A stretch of 64,000 bases of DNA, taken from assembly GCF_031626875.1 (NCBI RefSeq), contig NZ_JANDMF010000009.1, forward strand, positions 1-64,000, in the 5' to 3' direction. The DNA comes from Clostridium sp031626875. GTDB taxonomy: Bacteria > Bacillota > Clostridia > Clostridiales > Clostridiaceae. A program made the position numbers and the translations under genes. The first letter of the stretch is position 1. Each line of letters starts with the position of its first letter. The notes beneath the pieces are model-generated. The model was given only the letters and a program-made list of their open reading frames with translations. It was not told the origin of the DNA and ran no database searches. This document shows, piece by piece, positions 9,026 through 19,404 of the stretch.

Positions 9026-12000
9026 CTAATTTTTTATTAAATTTTCCAACATTTCCTTGAAAAATGCCAACATATTTTCTTTCTTTTGCTCTCCTTGTTT
9101 AAATATGAATGATGGTTTTTCTCCAAATCTTAACAGCACATTTTCCTTATAATCATCTACTAACTTTTTAAATATTTTCTTATAAGAATCATCACCTTCT
9201 ACAAATTTGAAAATAACTTCTTTGTTTGTTTCCTTTATATCTTCAATAGACAACATCTTTGCCCTACTCTTAATATACGCAATATCCATTAAATTATATA
9301 CAGCATCAGGTATGTCTGAATATCTATCTTCAAGTTCTTCTTTAATATCCATATATTCTTCTAGACTTTCTAAAGCTGCAATCTTTTTATAGACTTCAAT
9401 TTTTTGAATTTCATCTTCTATATATGCAGATGGTATATAAGCATCTACTTTTAAATCAACAGTAGTTTCAATAGGTTCTTTATCTATTTCTCCCTTAATA
9501 AGCTTTACAGTATCTTCAAGCATTCTGCAATACAGATCATATCCTACAGTTGCCATATGTCCATGCTGTGAAGACCCCATCATGTTACCTGCTCCTCTTA
9601 TCTCTAAATCTCTCATGGCAATTTTAAAACCTGACCCAAGTTCAGTAAAATCTTTTAAGGCTTTTAGTCTCTTTTCAGCTACTTCTGTTAGTACTTTATC
9701 TTTAGTGTACAGAAGATATGCATATGCTATCTTATTAGAACGACCTACTCTTCCTCTTAATTGATATAATTGAGACAATCCCATCTTATCTGCATTATAG
9801 ATAATAATTGTATTTACATTTTGGATATCTATACCTGTCTCAATTATAGTAGTACAAACAAGAACATCATATTCATTAGTCATGAAATCCATCATTTCTT
9901 TTTCTAGCTGTCTTTCAGTCATTTGTCCATGCGCTACTGCTACTCTTGCTTCTGGAACTAAATTCTTAACAAAGCTAGCCATCTTATCTATATCTTCTAC
10001 TCTATTATAAACAAAATATACTTGACCACCTCTGCCTATTTCTCTCATTATAGCATCTCTAATCAATTGGTCATTCTGTTCAACAACATAAGTTTGAATA
10101 GGGTATCTTTCTTCTGGTGGAGTTTCTATAACAGATATATCCCTAACCCCTGTTAATGACATATGAAGAGTTCTAGGAATTGGTGTTGCACTTAATGTTA
10201 ATACATCTACATTTTTCTTTATATTTTTTATTTTTTCCTTTTGTGTTACCCCAAATCTTTGTTCTTCATCAACTATAAGAAGCCCTAAATCCTTAAAACT
10301 TATATCCTTTGAAACCAATCTATGAGTTCCTATTAAAATATCAACATTTCCTTCTTTAACAGCTTGAAGTGTTGCTTTTTGTTCTTTTGCAGACCTAAAT
10401 CTACTTATCATTTCTATAGTGACAGGAAAATCTGAAAATCTGTTTTTTAAGTTTTTATAATGTTGCTCTGCAAGAATTGTAGTTGGAACTAAAAATGCTA
10501 CTTGTTTTCCTTCCATAACAGCTTTAAATGCAGCTCTTACAGCAACTTCTGTTTTTCCATAACCTACATCTCCACATAACAATCTATCCATTGATTTATC
10601 TGATTCCATATCTTTTTTAATTTCTTCTATTGAAGTTAATTGATCTGGTGTTTCTTCAAATGGAAATTCATCTTCAAATTGTCTTTGCCATTCTGTATCT
10701 TTTCCAAACTTATGTCCTTTTAAAGTGGACCTAGCTGCATATAACTTAACTAAATCTTGAGCAATTTCATTGATTGATTTTCTTACCTTTGATTTAGCTT
10801 TTTGCCATTCAGCTCCACCAAGTTTATTAACTTTTGGTGATTTCCCTTCACTTCCAATATATTTTTGAACAAGGTCTAATTGATCTACTGGAACATAAAG
10901 TTTATCTCCTTTATCATATATGATATCAAGATAATCTCTTTTATGCCCTCCAACTTCAATTTGTTTTATTCCCTTATAAACACCTACCCCATGATTAGCA
11001 TGAACCACATAATCTCCTGGCTTTAATTCAGCAAAACTTTTAATTTTAGAAACACCTTTACTCTTCTTTTTAGCTTTCTTTAATTTTCTTTTTGCTTCAC
11101 CAAATACTTCTTTATCTGATATAATACAGACTTTATATTTAGAACACTCAAATCCCTTCAAAAGATTTCCAAAGGTTATTACCACTTCTCCTAAAGCCAC
11201 TTCATCAACAACATCTCTATAAACACTTTCTATATTTCGTTCTCTAAGAGTGCTAACTAACCTTTCTCCACGAGCTCTAGTTCCTGATAAAATTATTGTT
11301 CTATATCCTTCACTCTTTTTCTTAATGATATCATCAATAAGCATATCTAATTGACCTTGATAATGGTGCAATGTTGTAGCATTAATCTCAATATTACGTC
11401 TTGGCTTTAAAAAATCACTATTCTTAGTTATTGCTTCCAAGGTTAAGCTAACCTTTCTCTCCAATAGTTCTATTAACTTTTCTTTGCCTATCAAGAGCTT
11501 TCCTTGAGATGGCAGTATATCTCCCCTCTCTAAGAATATTGAATAATTTTCATCAAATTCTAAAAAAGTACTATCTATCTTTCCTAAAGCCCTTACCTTA
11601 TCATCTAATATAAACACATAGTCTTCTAAGTAATCAAATAAACTCTCTTCATTCTTATAAAAAAATGGTAAATAACTATCAATAGTCTCAAATGAATGTA
11701 TCTGCTCTAGATTTTCTAAGTTGTTATTAATAGTAATTCTAAGCTTGTTTTCTCTTTCTTTATCTTTATTTTTCTTTAAAACTTCTTCAAGTTCTGTCTT
11801 AATTGATTCTATTGCATAACTAACTATTTCTTCATCCATTACCATTTCCTTGGCTGGAAATATATCTATACCTTTAACTTTCTCTATACTTCTTTGGGAT
11901 TCTGTATTGAATGTTCTTATAGAATCTATCTCATCTCCAAAAAGTTCTATTCTATATGGATATATAGAATCTGGTGGGAATACATCTAAGAGCCCTCCAC

Positions 12001-12541
12001 GTAGTGAGAACTCTCCCTTCCCTTCAACCATATCAACTCTTTCATATCCACTTTCAACTAACAACTTAGTTATTTCTGAAAATTTTACTTCTTGACCAGC
12101 TTCCAAAAAAATTCTATGTTCTTCAAAAAGTCTTTTTGGTGTATATTGTGCAGCAAATGCATCTATAGAAGTAACAATTATATTTTTTTCTTTATTTAAT
12201 ATTTCTTTTATTACATTTAATCTAGCCCATCTTAAATCTCCTGATATAGCATCTATATTATAGAAAACTACTTCTTTAGCTGGAAAGTAATAAACATTAC
12301 TAGTATATAAATTAAGATCTTCATATAAATTTTTAGCTTCCATGTCACTATGGGTAACTATAACAACTGATCTATTCAATCCTTCATATATACCATTTGC
12401 AAAATATGCTTTTGCTGACTCTGATAATCCTTCTATTTCAATAGGATTCTTTCCATTTTCTATAAATTGCTTTACACTAGAAAATTCATCACTACTTATT
12501 AAGGGCTCCATTAACCCCTTTAATCTCATTTCAAGCACCAT
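9026..12541 (-). CDS. mfd: Transcription-repair coupling factor Mfd
   Basis: A full-length 1171-residue Mfd. The order is UvrB-like N-terminal domains (UvrA-binding), an RNA polymerase-interacting CarD-like domain (KPGDYVVHANHGVGVYKGIK), then the RecG-like translocase with Walker A GDVGYGKTE, Walker B VDEEQRFG and motif VI QLRGRVGRS, and a C-terminal regulatory domain. It removes stalled RNA polymerase and recruits UvrABC. It begins 3 bp from the pth stop. ATG at 12541 has little ribosome-binding sequence; ATG at 12529 (GGTG upstream) is a possible alternative start. Confidence 0.96.
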   Translation of the reverse strand: MVLEMRLKGLMEPLISSDEFSSVKQFIENGKNPIEIEGLSESAKAYFANGIYEGLNRSVVIVTHSDMEAKNLYEDLNLYTSNVYYFPAKEVVFYNIDAISGDLRWARLNVIKEILNKEKNIIVTSIDAFAAQYTPKRLFEEHRIFLEAGQEVKFSEITKLLVESGYERVDMVEGKGEFSLRGGLLDVFPPDSIYPYRIELFGDEIDSIRTFNTESQRSIEKVKGIDIFPAKEMVMDEEIVSYAIESIKTELEEVLKKNKDKERENKLRITINNNLENLEQIHSFETIDSYLPFFYKNEESLFDYLEDYVFILDDKVRALGKIDSTFLEFDENYSIFLERGDILPSQGKLLIGKEKLIELLERKVSLTLEAITKNSDFLKPRRNIEINATTLHHYQGQLDMLIDDIIKKKSEGYRTIILSGTRARGERLVSTLRERNIESVYRDVVDEVALGEVVITFGNLLKGFECSKYKVCIISDKEVFGEAKRKLKKAKKKSKGVSKIKSFAELKPGDYVVHANHGVGVYKGIKQIEVGGHKRDYLDIIYDKGDKLYVPVDQLDLVQKYIGSEGKSPKVNKLGGAEWQKAKSKVRKSINEIAQDLVKLYAARSTLKGHKFGKDTEWQRQFEDEFPFEETPDQLTSIEEIKKDMESDKSMDRLLCGDVGYGKTEVAVRAAFKAVMEGKQVAFLVPTTILAEQHYKNLKNRFSDFPVTIEMISRFRSAKEQKATLQAVKEGNVDILIGTHRLVSKDISFKDLGLLIVDEEQRFGVTQKEKIKNIKKNVDVLTLSATPIPRTLHMSLTGVRDISVIETPPEERYPIQTYVVEQNDQLIRDAIMREIGRGGQVYFVYNRVEDIDKMASFVKNLVPEARVAVAHGQMTERQLEKEMMDFMTNEYDVLVCTTIIETGIDIQNVNTIIIYNADKMGLSQLYQLRGRVGRSNKIAYAYLLYTKDKVLTEVAEKRLKALKDFTELGSGFKIAMRDLEIRGAGNMMGSSQHGHMATVGYDLYCRMLEDTVKLIKGEIDKEPIETTVDLKVDAYIPSAYIEDEIQKIEVYKKIAALESLEEYMDIKEELEDRYSDIPDAVYNLMDIAYIKSRAKMLSIEDIKETNKEVIFKFVEGDDSYKKIFKKLVDDYKENVLLRFGEKPSFIFKQGEQKKENMLAFFKEMLENLIKN

Positions 12542-12543
12542 CC

Positions 12544-13119
12544 TTAACTAGTTTTATTAATATTAAATCCATTAAACTCATTCATAGCTTTTTTTGTATC
12601 TTCATGTACAATGACATCAGTTGCAGATACTACAGCACTTAATACTTCATCTAAATATTTTCTATCTTCCTTAGAGAAATTACCTAAAACATGGTTTACT
12701 AAATTTCCATCAGGTTGTCCTACTCCTATTTTAATTCTAGAAAATACATCAGTCCCCAGGTGGCTTATTATGCTCTTTATCCCATTATGTCCACCTGCAC
12801 TTCCTTTTTCTCTAATTCTTAATCTTCCAACTTCTAAACTTATATCATCATATATAACCAATACCTGTTCTTTAGAAAGCTTATAAAAATCCATCACCTC
12901 TCGGACACTTTCACCACTTAAGTTCATATATGTAGTTGGTTTAAGAAGCATAACTTTTTCACTTCCAATAAACCCTTCCCCATAAACACCTTTAAATTTT
13001 ATCCTACTAACCTCTATATTATACCTTTTAGCTATAACATCTATAGCATCAAACCCTATATTATGTCTCGTATTTTCATATTCTCTCCCTGGATTTCCCA
13101 GACCAACTATAAGAAACAT
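12544..13119 (-). CDS. pth: Peptidyl-tRNA hydrolase
   Basis: A 191-residue Pth with the signature FLIVGLGNPGREYENTRHNI (catalytic His of TRHN), TYMNLSGESV, and the Asp-containing motif VIYDDISLEVGRLR with GSAGGHNGIKSI. It cleaves peptidyl-tRNA released from ribosomes. AAGGAG precedes the ATG. It is translationally adjacent to mfd; the anti-sigma gene fin that sits between pth and mfd in Bacillus is absent here. Confidence 0.96.
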   Translation of the reverse strand: MFLIVGLGNPGREYENTRHNIGFDAIDVIAKRYNIEVSRIKFKGVYGEGFIGSEKVMLLKPTTYMNLSGESVREVMDFYKLSKEQVLVIYDDISLEVGRLRIREKGSAGGHNGIKSIISHLGTDVFSRIKIGVGQPDGNLVNHVLGNFSKEDRKYLDEVLSAVVSATDVIVHEDTKKAMNEFNGFNINKTS

Positions 13120-13374
13120 ATTTAATTTCTCCTTTATATATGTAATTATTACTATTATACTAAATTATTTAAACCATAACAAAAAGGACAGAACATAATT
13201 AACTTATGATTTTTAGCAAAATATTGATATTCTTTAAAATCAACTTTAAACTTTAAATCTCCATTAACTCGTTAGGTCCTCTTAGTTATCTTTATAATTA
13301 AGAGTTATATAAACAATTTTTTCTATAAACAAATTAACTAGTAAATATTATATCCATTTTATTATGATTTATAA

Positions 13375-14784
13375 TTAACTATCTTTTTTTAATAGAGTAA
13401 ATGTAAAGCTCACTCCATCTTTTTCGTTCTTTACCCAAATATCTTCTCCATGCTGAGTTAAAATTAATCTAACTATAGAAAGTCCTAATCCAGTACTTTC
13501 TTTATTAGTTCTTGACTTATCTGCCTTATAAAATCTATCCCATATCTTAACCAATTCTTCTTTTGTTAAGATAGGCCCTTCATTTCTAATCTTCACATAA
13601 ATCTTATTTCCTTTGTCCTTAGTACTAATTCTAACATTTCCACCATCATAACTATATTTTATTGCATTATCTAAAAGATTTGTGACTACTTGCATTATTC
13701 TATCTCTATCTGCGTATACAATACTATAACTATCATCTAAAGAAACTTGAAAATTTAACCTCTTCTTATTAGACTTTGCCTCTGCATTTACCACACATAG
13801 TTTTATTAATACATCAATATCCACTTCCACCATATTAAGGCTATATTTCCCATCATCCATAGCCGAAATATCTAACAAATCATTTACTAATCTTGATAAT
13901 CTGTTTATTTCGTCATAAACAATATTTAAATAGTAATTTTCTTTATCTCTTGGAATTATTCCATCTAATATTCCCGCTATAAATCCTTTTATTGATGTAA
14001 TAGGTGATCTAAGTTCATGTGATACATTTGATATAAAATCTCTCCTATTAGCATCAACTCTTTCTAAATATTCAGCCATTACATTAAAAGAACGTGCAAG
14101 TTCACCAATTTCATCAAAATTTTTAACACGAACCCTATTTTCCACTTCTCCTCTAGCTAACTTATTTGCTATTCTATTAATTTCATTAATAGGATTAACT
14201 ACAAATCTTCTTGTAAATGCTCCCACTATGGTAGCTGTTGATACTATAGTTATAAAAATAAATGTCCATATTATTTTTTTTGCCTTTTCTAAAACAGGAT
14301 CAATATTGCTTGCTAGAGTATCCACAATTACTGTCCCTGAAAAATAGCCATTTGTAAAAATTGGTCTAATATACCTATAGACTTCTCCATTGTCTTTAAA
14401 ATATAAAACCTTTCCATCCTTAATCAAACCCATATTATCTTCAGAAATATTTAGGTTTAATTTATCCTTTTTTATATCTTCATTGCTAGACCTAGTCAAA
14501 ACATCTCCATTATCAACTACAATGTATATCTCTCCTTTAATAGAATCATTAATTATACTAACTGTATTTTGTAAATCACTTAAATTTTTATCATCCTTAA
14601 GTGTAAGATAAGAAGAGGCTCTAGATAATATAGGATAGCTCTGATTATCTAATTCAGTTCTTCTAAAATCAAAGTAATAATTTTTAAACCATGAATTTAA
14701 AACTGTCCCTAAGAGTATGAGTCCTATGGATAATACCACCATTAATACAGCTATAAGTTTGCTAATCAAGCTATTTCTCTTCAA
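13375..14784 (-). CDS. HAMP sensor histidine kinase
   Basis: A 469-residue membrane sensor kinase: TM1 at about 8-30, an extracytoplasmic sensor of about 135 residues, TM2 at about 168-192, HAMP linker (NPINEINRIANKLARGEVEN), HisKA box with phospho-acceptor His in NVSHELRSPITSIKGF, and an ATPase domain with N box NLLDNAIKYS and G box STGLGLSI. TTG start seven bases after GAGGTG, overlapping the regulator stop, so the two are translationally coupled. The signal is unknown. The pair occupies the slot between prs and pth that holds ctc in Bacillus. Confidence 0.92.
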   Translation of the reverse strand: MKRNSLISKLIAVLMVVLSIGLILLGTVLNSWFKNYYFDFRRTELDNQSYPILSRASSYLTLKDDKNLSDLQNTVSIINDSIKGEIYIVVDNGDVLTRSSNEDIKKDKLNLNISEDNMGLIKDGKVLYFKDNGEVYRYIRPIFTNGYFSGTVIVDTLASNIDPVLEKAKKIIWTFIFITIVSTATIVGAFTRRFVVNPINEINRIANKLARGEVENRVRVKNFDEIGELARSFNVMAEYLERVDANRRDFISNVSHELRSPITSIKGFIAGILDGIIPRDKENYYLNIVYDEINRLSRLVNDLLDISAMDDGKYSLNMVEVDIDVLIKLCVVNAEAKSNKKRLNFQVSLDDSYSIVYADRDRIMQVVTNLLDNAIKYSYDGGNVRISTKDKGNKIYVKIRNEGPILTKEELVKIWDRFYKADKSRTNKESTGLGLSIVRLILTQHGEDIWVKNEKDGVSFTFTLLKKDS

Positions 14785-14785
14785 T

Positions 14786-15472
14786 CTATTTCACCTCAAA
14801 CTTATATCCTACTCCCCATACAGTTTCTAGGCTCCAATTATCTCCTCCACTAACCTTTTCCCTAACTCTCTTTATATGAACATCTACAGTTCTTGAATCT
14901 CCAGGATAATCATATCCCCATACCTCACATAAAAGTTGTTCTCTTGTGAAAACCTTATTTTTATTACTTGCTAAATAATATAACAATTCAAATTCCTTAG
15001 GAGGCATCTTTACCTCTTTACCTTTATAAACCACACTATAAGAATTTGAATCTATAATTATTTGATTATAATGAAGAACTTCTTTTCCTGAATTATCTGA
15101 AGAATACCTCCTCATAACAGCTTTAATTCTTGCAATTAACTCCTTTGGTTCAAACGGCTTAACTACATAATCATCTGCACCAAGTTCCAATGCTAATACT
15201 TTATCAAAAGTATCTCCTTTAGCTGTAAGCATTATTACAGGAGTTTGTCCCTCTCTTCTAATCCACTTAAGTACATCTATTCCATCTACCATTGGTATCA
15301 TAACATCAAGAAGTACTATATCAGGATTATACTCAAGAAATTCTTCTTGTGCCTTTTTTCCATCATGAACAATTCTTGTGTCAAATCCTGAACTTTTTAA
15401 ATATAAATCAATTACTTCACATATGTTTTCATCATCATCAACTAGCAAAATTTTTCCTAAACTGCCATTCAT
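14786..15472 (-). CDS. OmpR-family response regulator
   Basis: A 228-residue regulator: receiver domain (KILLVDDDENICEV, phospho-acceptor Asp in PDIVLLDVMIP, LTAKGD, switch Lys in DDYVVKPFEPKEL) and a winged-helix output domain (PPKEFELLYYLASNK, WGYDYPGDSRTVDVHIKRVR). The start is set at ATG 15472, nine bases after AAAGGAA; the in-frame GTG at 15481 directly abuts that site. It is the partner of the kinase immediately downstream. Targets unknown. Confidence 0.93.
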   Translation of the reverse strand: MNGSLGKILLVDDDENICEVIDLYLKSSGFDTRIVHDGKKAQEEFLEYNPDIVLLDVMIPMVDGIDVLKWIRREGQTPVIMLTAKGDTFDKVLALELGADDYVVKPFEPKELIARIKAVMRRYSSDNSGKEVLHYNQIIIDSNSYSVVYKGKEVKMPPKEFELLYYLASNKNKVFTREQLLCEVWGYDYPGDSRTVDVHIKRVREKVSGGDNWSLETVWGVGYKFEVK

Positions 15473-15576
15473 CAATACCACTTCCTTTACTGTCTTATAA
15501 TAAATTTACCACTAAATACATAATTTAAAAATACATTCATCTAAATGTTACAATTTATTCATTTATTCATTTGTTC

Positions 15577-15602
15577 TAAAAAGGAGCACCTATAGTGCTC
15601 CT
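15577..15602 (-). terminator. Intrinsic terminator after prs
   Basis: The perfect 8-bp stem AGGAGCAC (15582-15589) / GTGCTCCT (15595-15602) with a 5-nt loop is followed on the minus strand by five Ts. It separates prs from the two-component operon. Confidence 0.87.
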
Positions 15603-15619
15603 TAAGTTTCTATGTAATT

Positions 15620-16579
15620 TTAAGATTCAAATAACTTACTTATAGGTTCATCATCATAAATCCTTTGTATAGCTTCAGCAAACAATGGAGCTACTGAAAG
15701 TGATGTTATTTTTTGAATATCAGCTTCCTTTGGTAATGTGATTGTATTTAACATTACTAACTCTTCAATAGCACAGCTATTTAATCTATCAAAGGCTGGT
15801 CCTGATAAAACTCCATGAGTGCAACATGCATACACTGCTGTTGCTCCTAAATCTTTTAATGCATTTGCTGCATTAGCTATTGTTCCTGCAGTATCTATCA
15901 TATCATCGATTAGTATACATCTCTTACCTTCAACATCACCTATTATGTTCATTATTTCTGATACATTTGCTTTTGGTCTTCTCTTATCTATTATAGCTAT
16001 TGGTGCATGTAATCTATCAGCAAATTTTCTTGCTCTTGTAACACTACCTAAATCTGGTGATACAACAACTACATCATCTTGATCAGCCAATCCTTTTTCT
16101 ATAAAGTGTTTAGAAAGAATTGGTGCTCCCATTAAATGGTCAACAGGTATATTGAAATATCCTTGAATTTGGGCAGCATGTAAATCCATAGTTAATACTC
16201 TATGAGCTCCTGCAGCAGTTAAAAGATCAGCAACTAACTTTGCAGTAATTGGATCTCTCGATTTTGCTTTTCTATCTTGTCTTGCATATCCATAGTATGG
16301 AATAACTGCTGTTATTCTTCCTGCTGATGCTCTCTTAAAAGCATCAATCATTATTAAAAGTTCCATTAAATTATTATTAACTGGTGAGCAAGTAGATTGT
16401 ACTATAAATACATCTGCTCCTCTAACAGTTTCATCAATATCCACTGATATTTCTCCATCACTAAATGTAGACACAGTTGACTTTCCAACTGGTACGCCTA
16501 ATATTTCAGCAATATCCTTTGCTAGTTCCGGATGCGAGTTTCCAGTAAATATTTTAATGTTATTTCCGTGAGTTAACAT
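15620..16579 (-). CDS. prs: Ribose-phosphate pyrophosphokinase
   Basis: A 319-residue PRPP synthetase that makes the activated ribose for nucleotides, His, Trp and NAD. Motifs: FSDGEISVDIDETVRGADVF, YYGYARQDRKAKSRDPI (ATP loop), MDLHAAQIQGYF, and the PRPP-binding loop ILIDDMIDTAGTIANA. The length matches class I enzymes. AGGAGG precedes the ATG. It follows glmU by 60 bp in the conserved spoVG-glmU-prs order. Confidence 0.98.
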   Translation of the reverse strand: MLTHGNNIKIFTGNSHPELAKDIAEILGVPVGKSTVSTFSDGEISVDIDETVRGADVFIVQSTCSPVNNNLMELLIMIDAFKRASAGRITAVIPYYGYARQDRKAKSRDPITAKLVADLLTAAGAHRVLTMDLHAAQIQGYFNIPVDHLMGAPILSKHFIEKGLADQDDVVVVSPDLGSVTRARKFADRLHAPIAIIDKRRPKANVSEIMNIIGDVEGKRCILIDDMIDTAGTIANAANALKDLGATAVYACCTHGVLSGPAFDRLNSCAIEELVMLNTITLPKEADIQKITSLSVAPLFAEAIQRIYDDEPISKLFES

Positions 16580-16639
16580 ATTTGTTAGGACCTCCTTAAA
16601 TTTTAACTATTAGGTAATTTGGTATAATTTATATATTAA

Positions 16640-18007
16640 TTATTTCATTAAACCCTTTTTTTCAACCCAGCCCTTTATGTTTCTTTGCTTAGCTCTCGCT
16701 ATTGCAAGGTCACCTTCTTCTACTTTAGAAGTAATTGTTGAGCCAGCAGCTATATAAGTGTTATCTCCCACCTCTACAGGTGAAACTAAATTTGTATTAC
16801 ATCCTATAAAGCTATTATCTCCAATTATTGTTTTATTCTTTGTCTTCCCATCATAGTTTACTATAACAGTTCCACAACCAAAATTACATCCACTTCCAAC
16901 CTCAGCATCTCCAATATAAGTTAAGTGAGATACTTTTGTTTCATCACCAATATTTGATTTTTTAATTTCAACAAAATCACCTATTCTAGCATTCTTTCCA
17001 ATTGTAGATTCTGGTCTTATATAAGCAAATGGTCCAACGCTTGTATTCTCACCTATTCTACTTTCTAATACTACAGATGCTTGAATTTCTACTCCACTTT
17101 CTATTACACTGTCCTTTATTCTACAACCTTGTAATATAGTACAGTTTTCTGCAATTACAGTCTTTCCTTCAAATATATTGTTTGGATATATTATTGTATC
17201 TTTACCAATTTCAACATCTGCTCCAATATAAGTTGTCTTAGGATCAATTAATGTAACTCCATTGTTTAAGTGTATTTCATTTATTCTGTTTTTTAATATT
17301 TCTTCTGCTTCTGCTAATTGTACTCTTGAATTTACACCTATTGTATCTTCATAGTCAGTAACAACTGCACCAACTCTTTTTCCTTTGTTCTTTAAAATAC
17401 CAATAACATCTGTTAAGTAGTATTCTCCTTGATTATTATCATTTGATAGTTCTTCTAAAGATGATAATAAATCTTTTATATCAAAACAATACATTGCTGC
17501 ATTCATTTCGTTAACTTTTAATTCTTCCTCGTTACAATCTTTATGCTCTACTATTTTTAAAACTTCATCACCATCTCTTATAATTCTTCCATATCCAGTT
17601 GGATCTTCAACATAAGCTGATAATAATGTTGCTGAATTTTTCTTTGTTATATGTTCTTCCATTAAATTATTTATAGTTTCAATCTTTGTTAAAGGAGCAT
17701 CTCCTGCAAAAATAGCAACCACACCCTCTTTAGCTTCTAGGAATTTCTTTGCACACTTTACAGCATGCCCAGTTCCTAATTGTTCTTCTTGTAAAGAATA
17801 AGAAACGTTTCTATCTTCTGTTCCTTTCTTAACAAGTTCTGCACCTTTTCCTATAATTACATTTATATCTTCTATATTAGCATTTCTCATATTATCGATA
17901 ACATGATTAACCATTTCCTTACCACATACCTTATGCAGTACCTTTGGGATGTCTGACTTTATTCTTTTTCCTTGTCCTGCTGCTAAAACTAGTGCACATT
18001 TATACAT
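16640..18007 (-). CDS. glmU: Bifunctional UDP-GlcNAc pyrophosphorylase / GlcN-1-P acetyltransferase GlmU
   Basis: A 455-residue bifunctional enzyme making UDP-GlcNAc for peptidoglycan. The N-terminal uridylyltransferase has LAAGQGKRIKSDIPKVLHK and FAGDAPL; the C-terminal half (from about 250) is a left-handed beta-helix of hexapeptide repeats with acetyltransferase residues in ARIGDFVEIKKS and SHLTYIGDAEVG. ATG with GAGGTG upstream. It lies between spoVG and prs as in Bacillus. Confidence 0.98.
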   Translation of the reverse strand: MYKCALVLAAGQGKRIKSDIPKVLHKVCGKEMVNHVIDNMRNANIEDINVIIGKGAELVKKGTEDRNVSYSLQEEQLGTGHAVKCAKKFLEAKEGVVAIFAGDAPLTKIETINNLMEEHITKKNSATLLSAYVEDPTGYGRIIRDGDEVLKIVEHKDCNEEELKVNEMNAAMYCFDIKDLLSSLEELSNDNNQGEYYLTDVIGILKNKGKRVGAVVTDYEDTIGVNSRVQLAEAEEILKNRINEIHLNNGVTLIDPKTTYIGADVEIGKDTIIYPNNIFEGKTVIAENCTILQGCRIKDSVIESGVEIQASVVLESRIGENTSVGPFAYIRPESTIGKNARIGDFVEIKKSNIGDETKVSHLTYIGDAEVGSGCNFGCGTVIVNYDGKTKNKTIIGDNSFIGCNTNLVSPVEVGDNTYIAAGSTITSKVEEGDLAIARAKQRNIKGWVEKKGLMK

Positions 18008-18129
18008 AACATCACCTCATATATGTTATTCTTTTCATTGGTCCAACTTGCACATTTGTGAAATTGGTCATACCTATTCTATTATATTGGAAAGAGATTT
18101 TTATTTCAACCTATGGAAACTTTTTCACA

Positions 18130-18158
18130 AAAAAATAAAAGGAAGTTATCTTCCTTTT
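18130..18158 (-). terminator. Intrinsic terminator after spoVG
   Basis: The arms AAAAGGAA (18137-18144) and TTCCTTTT (18151-18158) form a stem with a 6-nt loop. On the minus strand it is followed by ATTTTTTT. It lies 17 bp beyond the spoVG stop. Confidence 0.8.
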
Positions 18159-18174
18159 ATTCTTCAAAAAACTC

Positions 18175-18462
18175 TTATTCTTCGATAGCATCCTCGCTAA
18201 CTTCTTCATTTTTAGCTTTTTCAAAAGCTTCTAAAATTGAAGTTTGGATTCTTTCTCTTGTGTCTGTGTTTATAGGATGTGCTATATCCTTAAACTCTCC
18301 ATCTGGTGTCTTTCTGCTAGGCATTGCGATAAATAAACCATTTTGCCCTTCGATAATTTTAATATCGTGCACTACAAATTCATTGTCAAATGTAACTGAA
18401 ACTATAGCTTTCATCTTTCCATCAGTAGCTATTTTTCTAATTCTCACGTCCGTGATTTGCAT
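18175..18462 (-). CDS. spoVG: SpoVG RNA/DNA-binding regulator
   Basis: A 95-residue SpoVG: MQITDVRIRKIATDGKMKAI, then GLFIAMPSRKTPDGEFKDI and IAHPINTDTRERIQ. The family binds nucleic acids and influences septation, sporulation and virulence genes. The start is ATG at 18462, eight bases after GGGGAGG; an in-frame GTG at 18471 overlaps the ribosome-binding site and is rejected. Acidic C-terminal tail. Gene order purR-spoVG-glmU is conserved, with yabJ missing here. Confidence 0.97.
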   Translation of the reverse strand: MQITDVRIRKIATDGKMKAIVSVTFDNEFVVHDIKIIEGQNGLFIAMPSRKTPDGEFKDIAHPINTDTRERIQTSILEAFEKAKNEEVSEDAIEE

Positions 18463-18588
18463 TTCACACACCTCCCCAAAGTTGCTTTATATATACAATT
18501 CTCCATATATACCCAAAATCCTCTTTTAAATTAGAAGTTTTTTCGAAAATTTGTTTTTTATGAAAATTTCTAATATTTTCTTATTTTG

Positions 18589-19404
18589 TTAACCAAACAT
18601 CTTAGATGGTTTTATATCTATAATAGCTGATTTATCTACAGACTCAAACTCTACTATAGATACATATTCATCCACTAATTTCTTTTCAACTTCCTTATTA
18701 TCAAGTAATACTCCAATTCCAACTAACTCACTATCAAATTCTTTAAGAAGATCTTTTATCCCCTGAGCAGTTCCTCCACCCTTCATAAAGTCATCTATAA
18801 ATATACTTTTACTAGATGACTTCATAGATTTCTTTGATAATGACATTTGCTGAAGCCTTCCACTTGTCCCAGATACATAATTAATTGTAACTGTAGGCCC
18901 TTCTGTAACTTGAGTATCTCGTCTTGCAATAACAAGTTGTACTCCTAAATTTCTTGCAACTTCATAAGCTAGAGGAATCCCCTTAGTCTCAACAGTAATG
19001 ACATAATCAACATCTAACTCCTTAAAACATGATGATAAAATAACACCTGCTTTACTAATAATTTCAGGATTATACATAAGATCAGTCATATATATAAAAT
19101 TACCCGCTATTACCCTACCATCATCTTTTAATAATTCGCATAATTCTAAAGCAAATTCTCTTCCTTGTTCATATCCTATTGTTGGGATGAATTTTATTCC
19201 TCCAGCTGCTCCTGAAATTGTTTCCACACGTCCCATTTCAAGTTTTTGCAAAATTTCTCTGACTATAACTATATCTTCACTTATAGTTGATTTAGCTGCA
19301 TTTAATAATTCCGAAAAATTATTTAATCCTATTATTTTATTAGGTTTTTCCATTAATATCTTAGTAATAGCAACAACTCTACTATTTCTACTTAATTTTT
19401 CCAT
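18589..19404 (-). CDS. purR: Purine operon repressor PurR
   Basis: A 271-residue Bacillus-type PurR: an N-terminal winged helix (about 1-72) and a phosphoribosyltransferase fold with the PRPP-binding motif IFIDDFMKGGGTAQG. PRPP is the effector that relieves repression in this family; the protein has lost transferase activity. Start at ATG 19404, six bases after GGTG; in-frame GTG at 19413 is less likely. Divergent from murC. Confidence 0.94.
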   Translation of the reverse strand: MEKLSRNSRVVAITKILMEKPNKIIGLNNFSELLNAAKSTISEDIVIVREILQKLEMGRVETISGAAGGIKFIPTIGYEQGREFALELCELLKDDGRVIAGNFIYMTDLMYNPEIISKAGVILSSCFKELDVDYVITVETKGIPLAYEVARNLGVQLVIARRDTQVTEGPTVTINYVSGTSGRLQQMSLSKKSMKSSSKSIFIDDFMKGGGTAQGIKDLLKEFDSELVGIGVLLDNKEVEKKLVDEYVSIVEFESVDKSAIIDIKPSKMFG

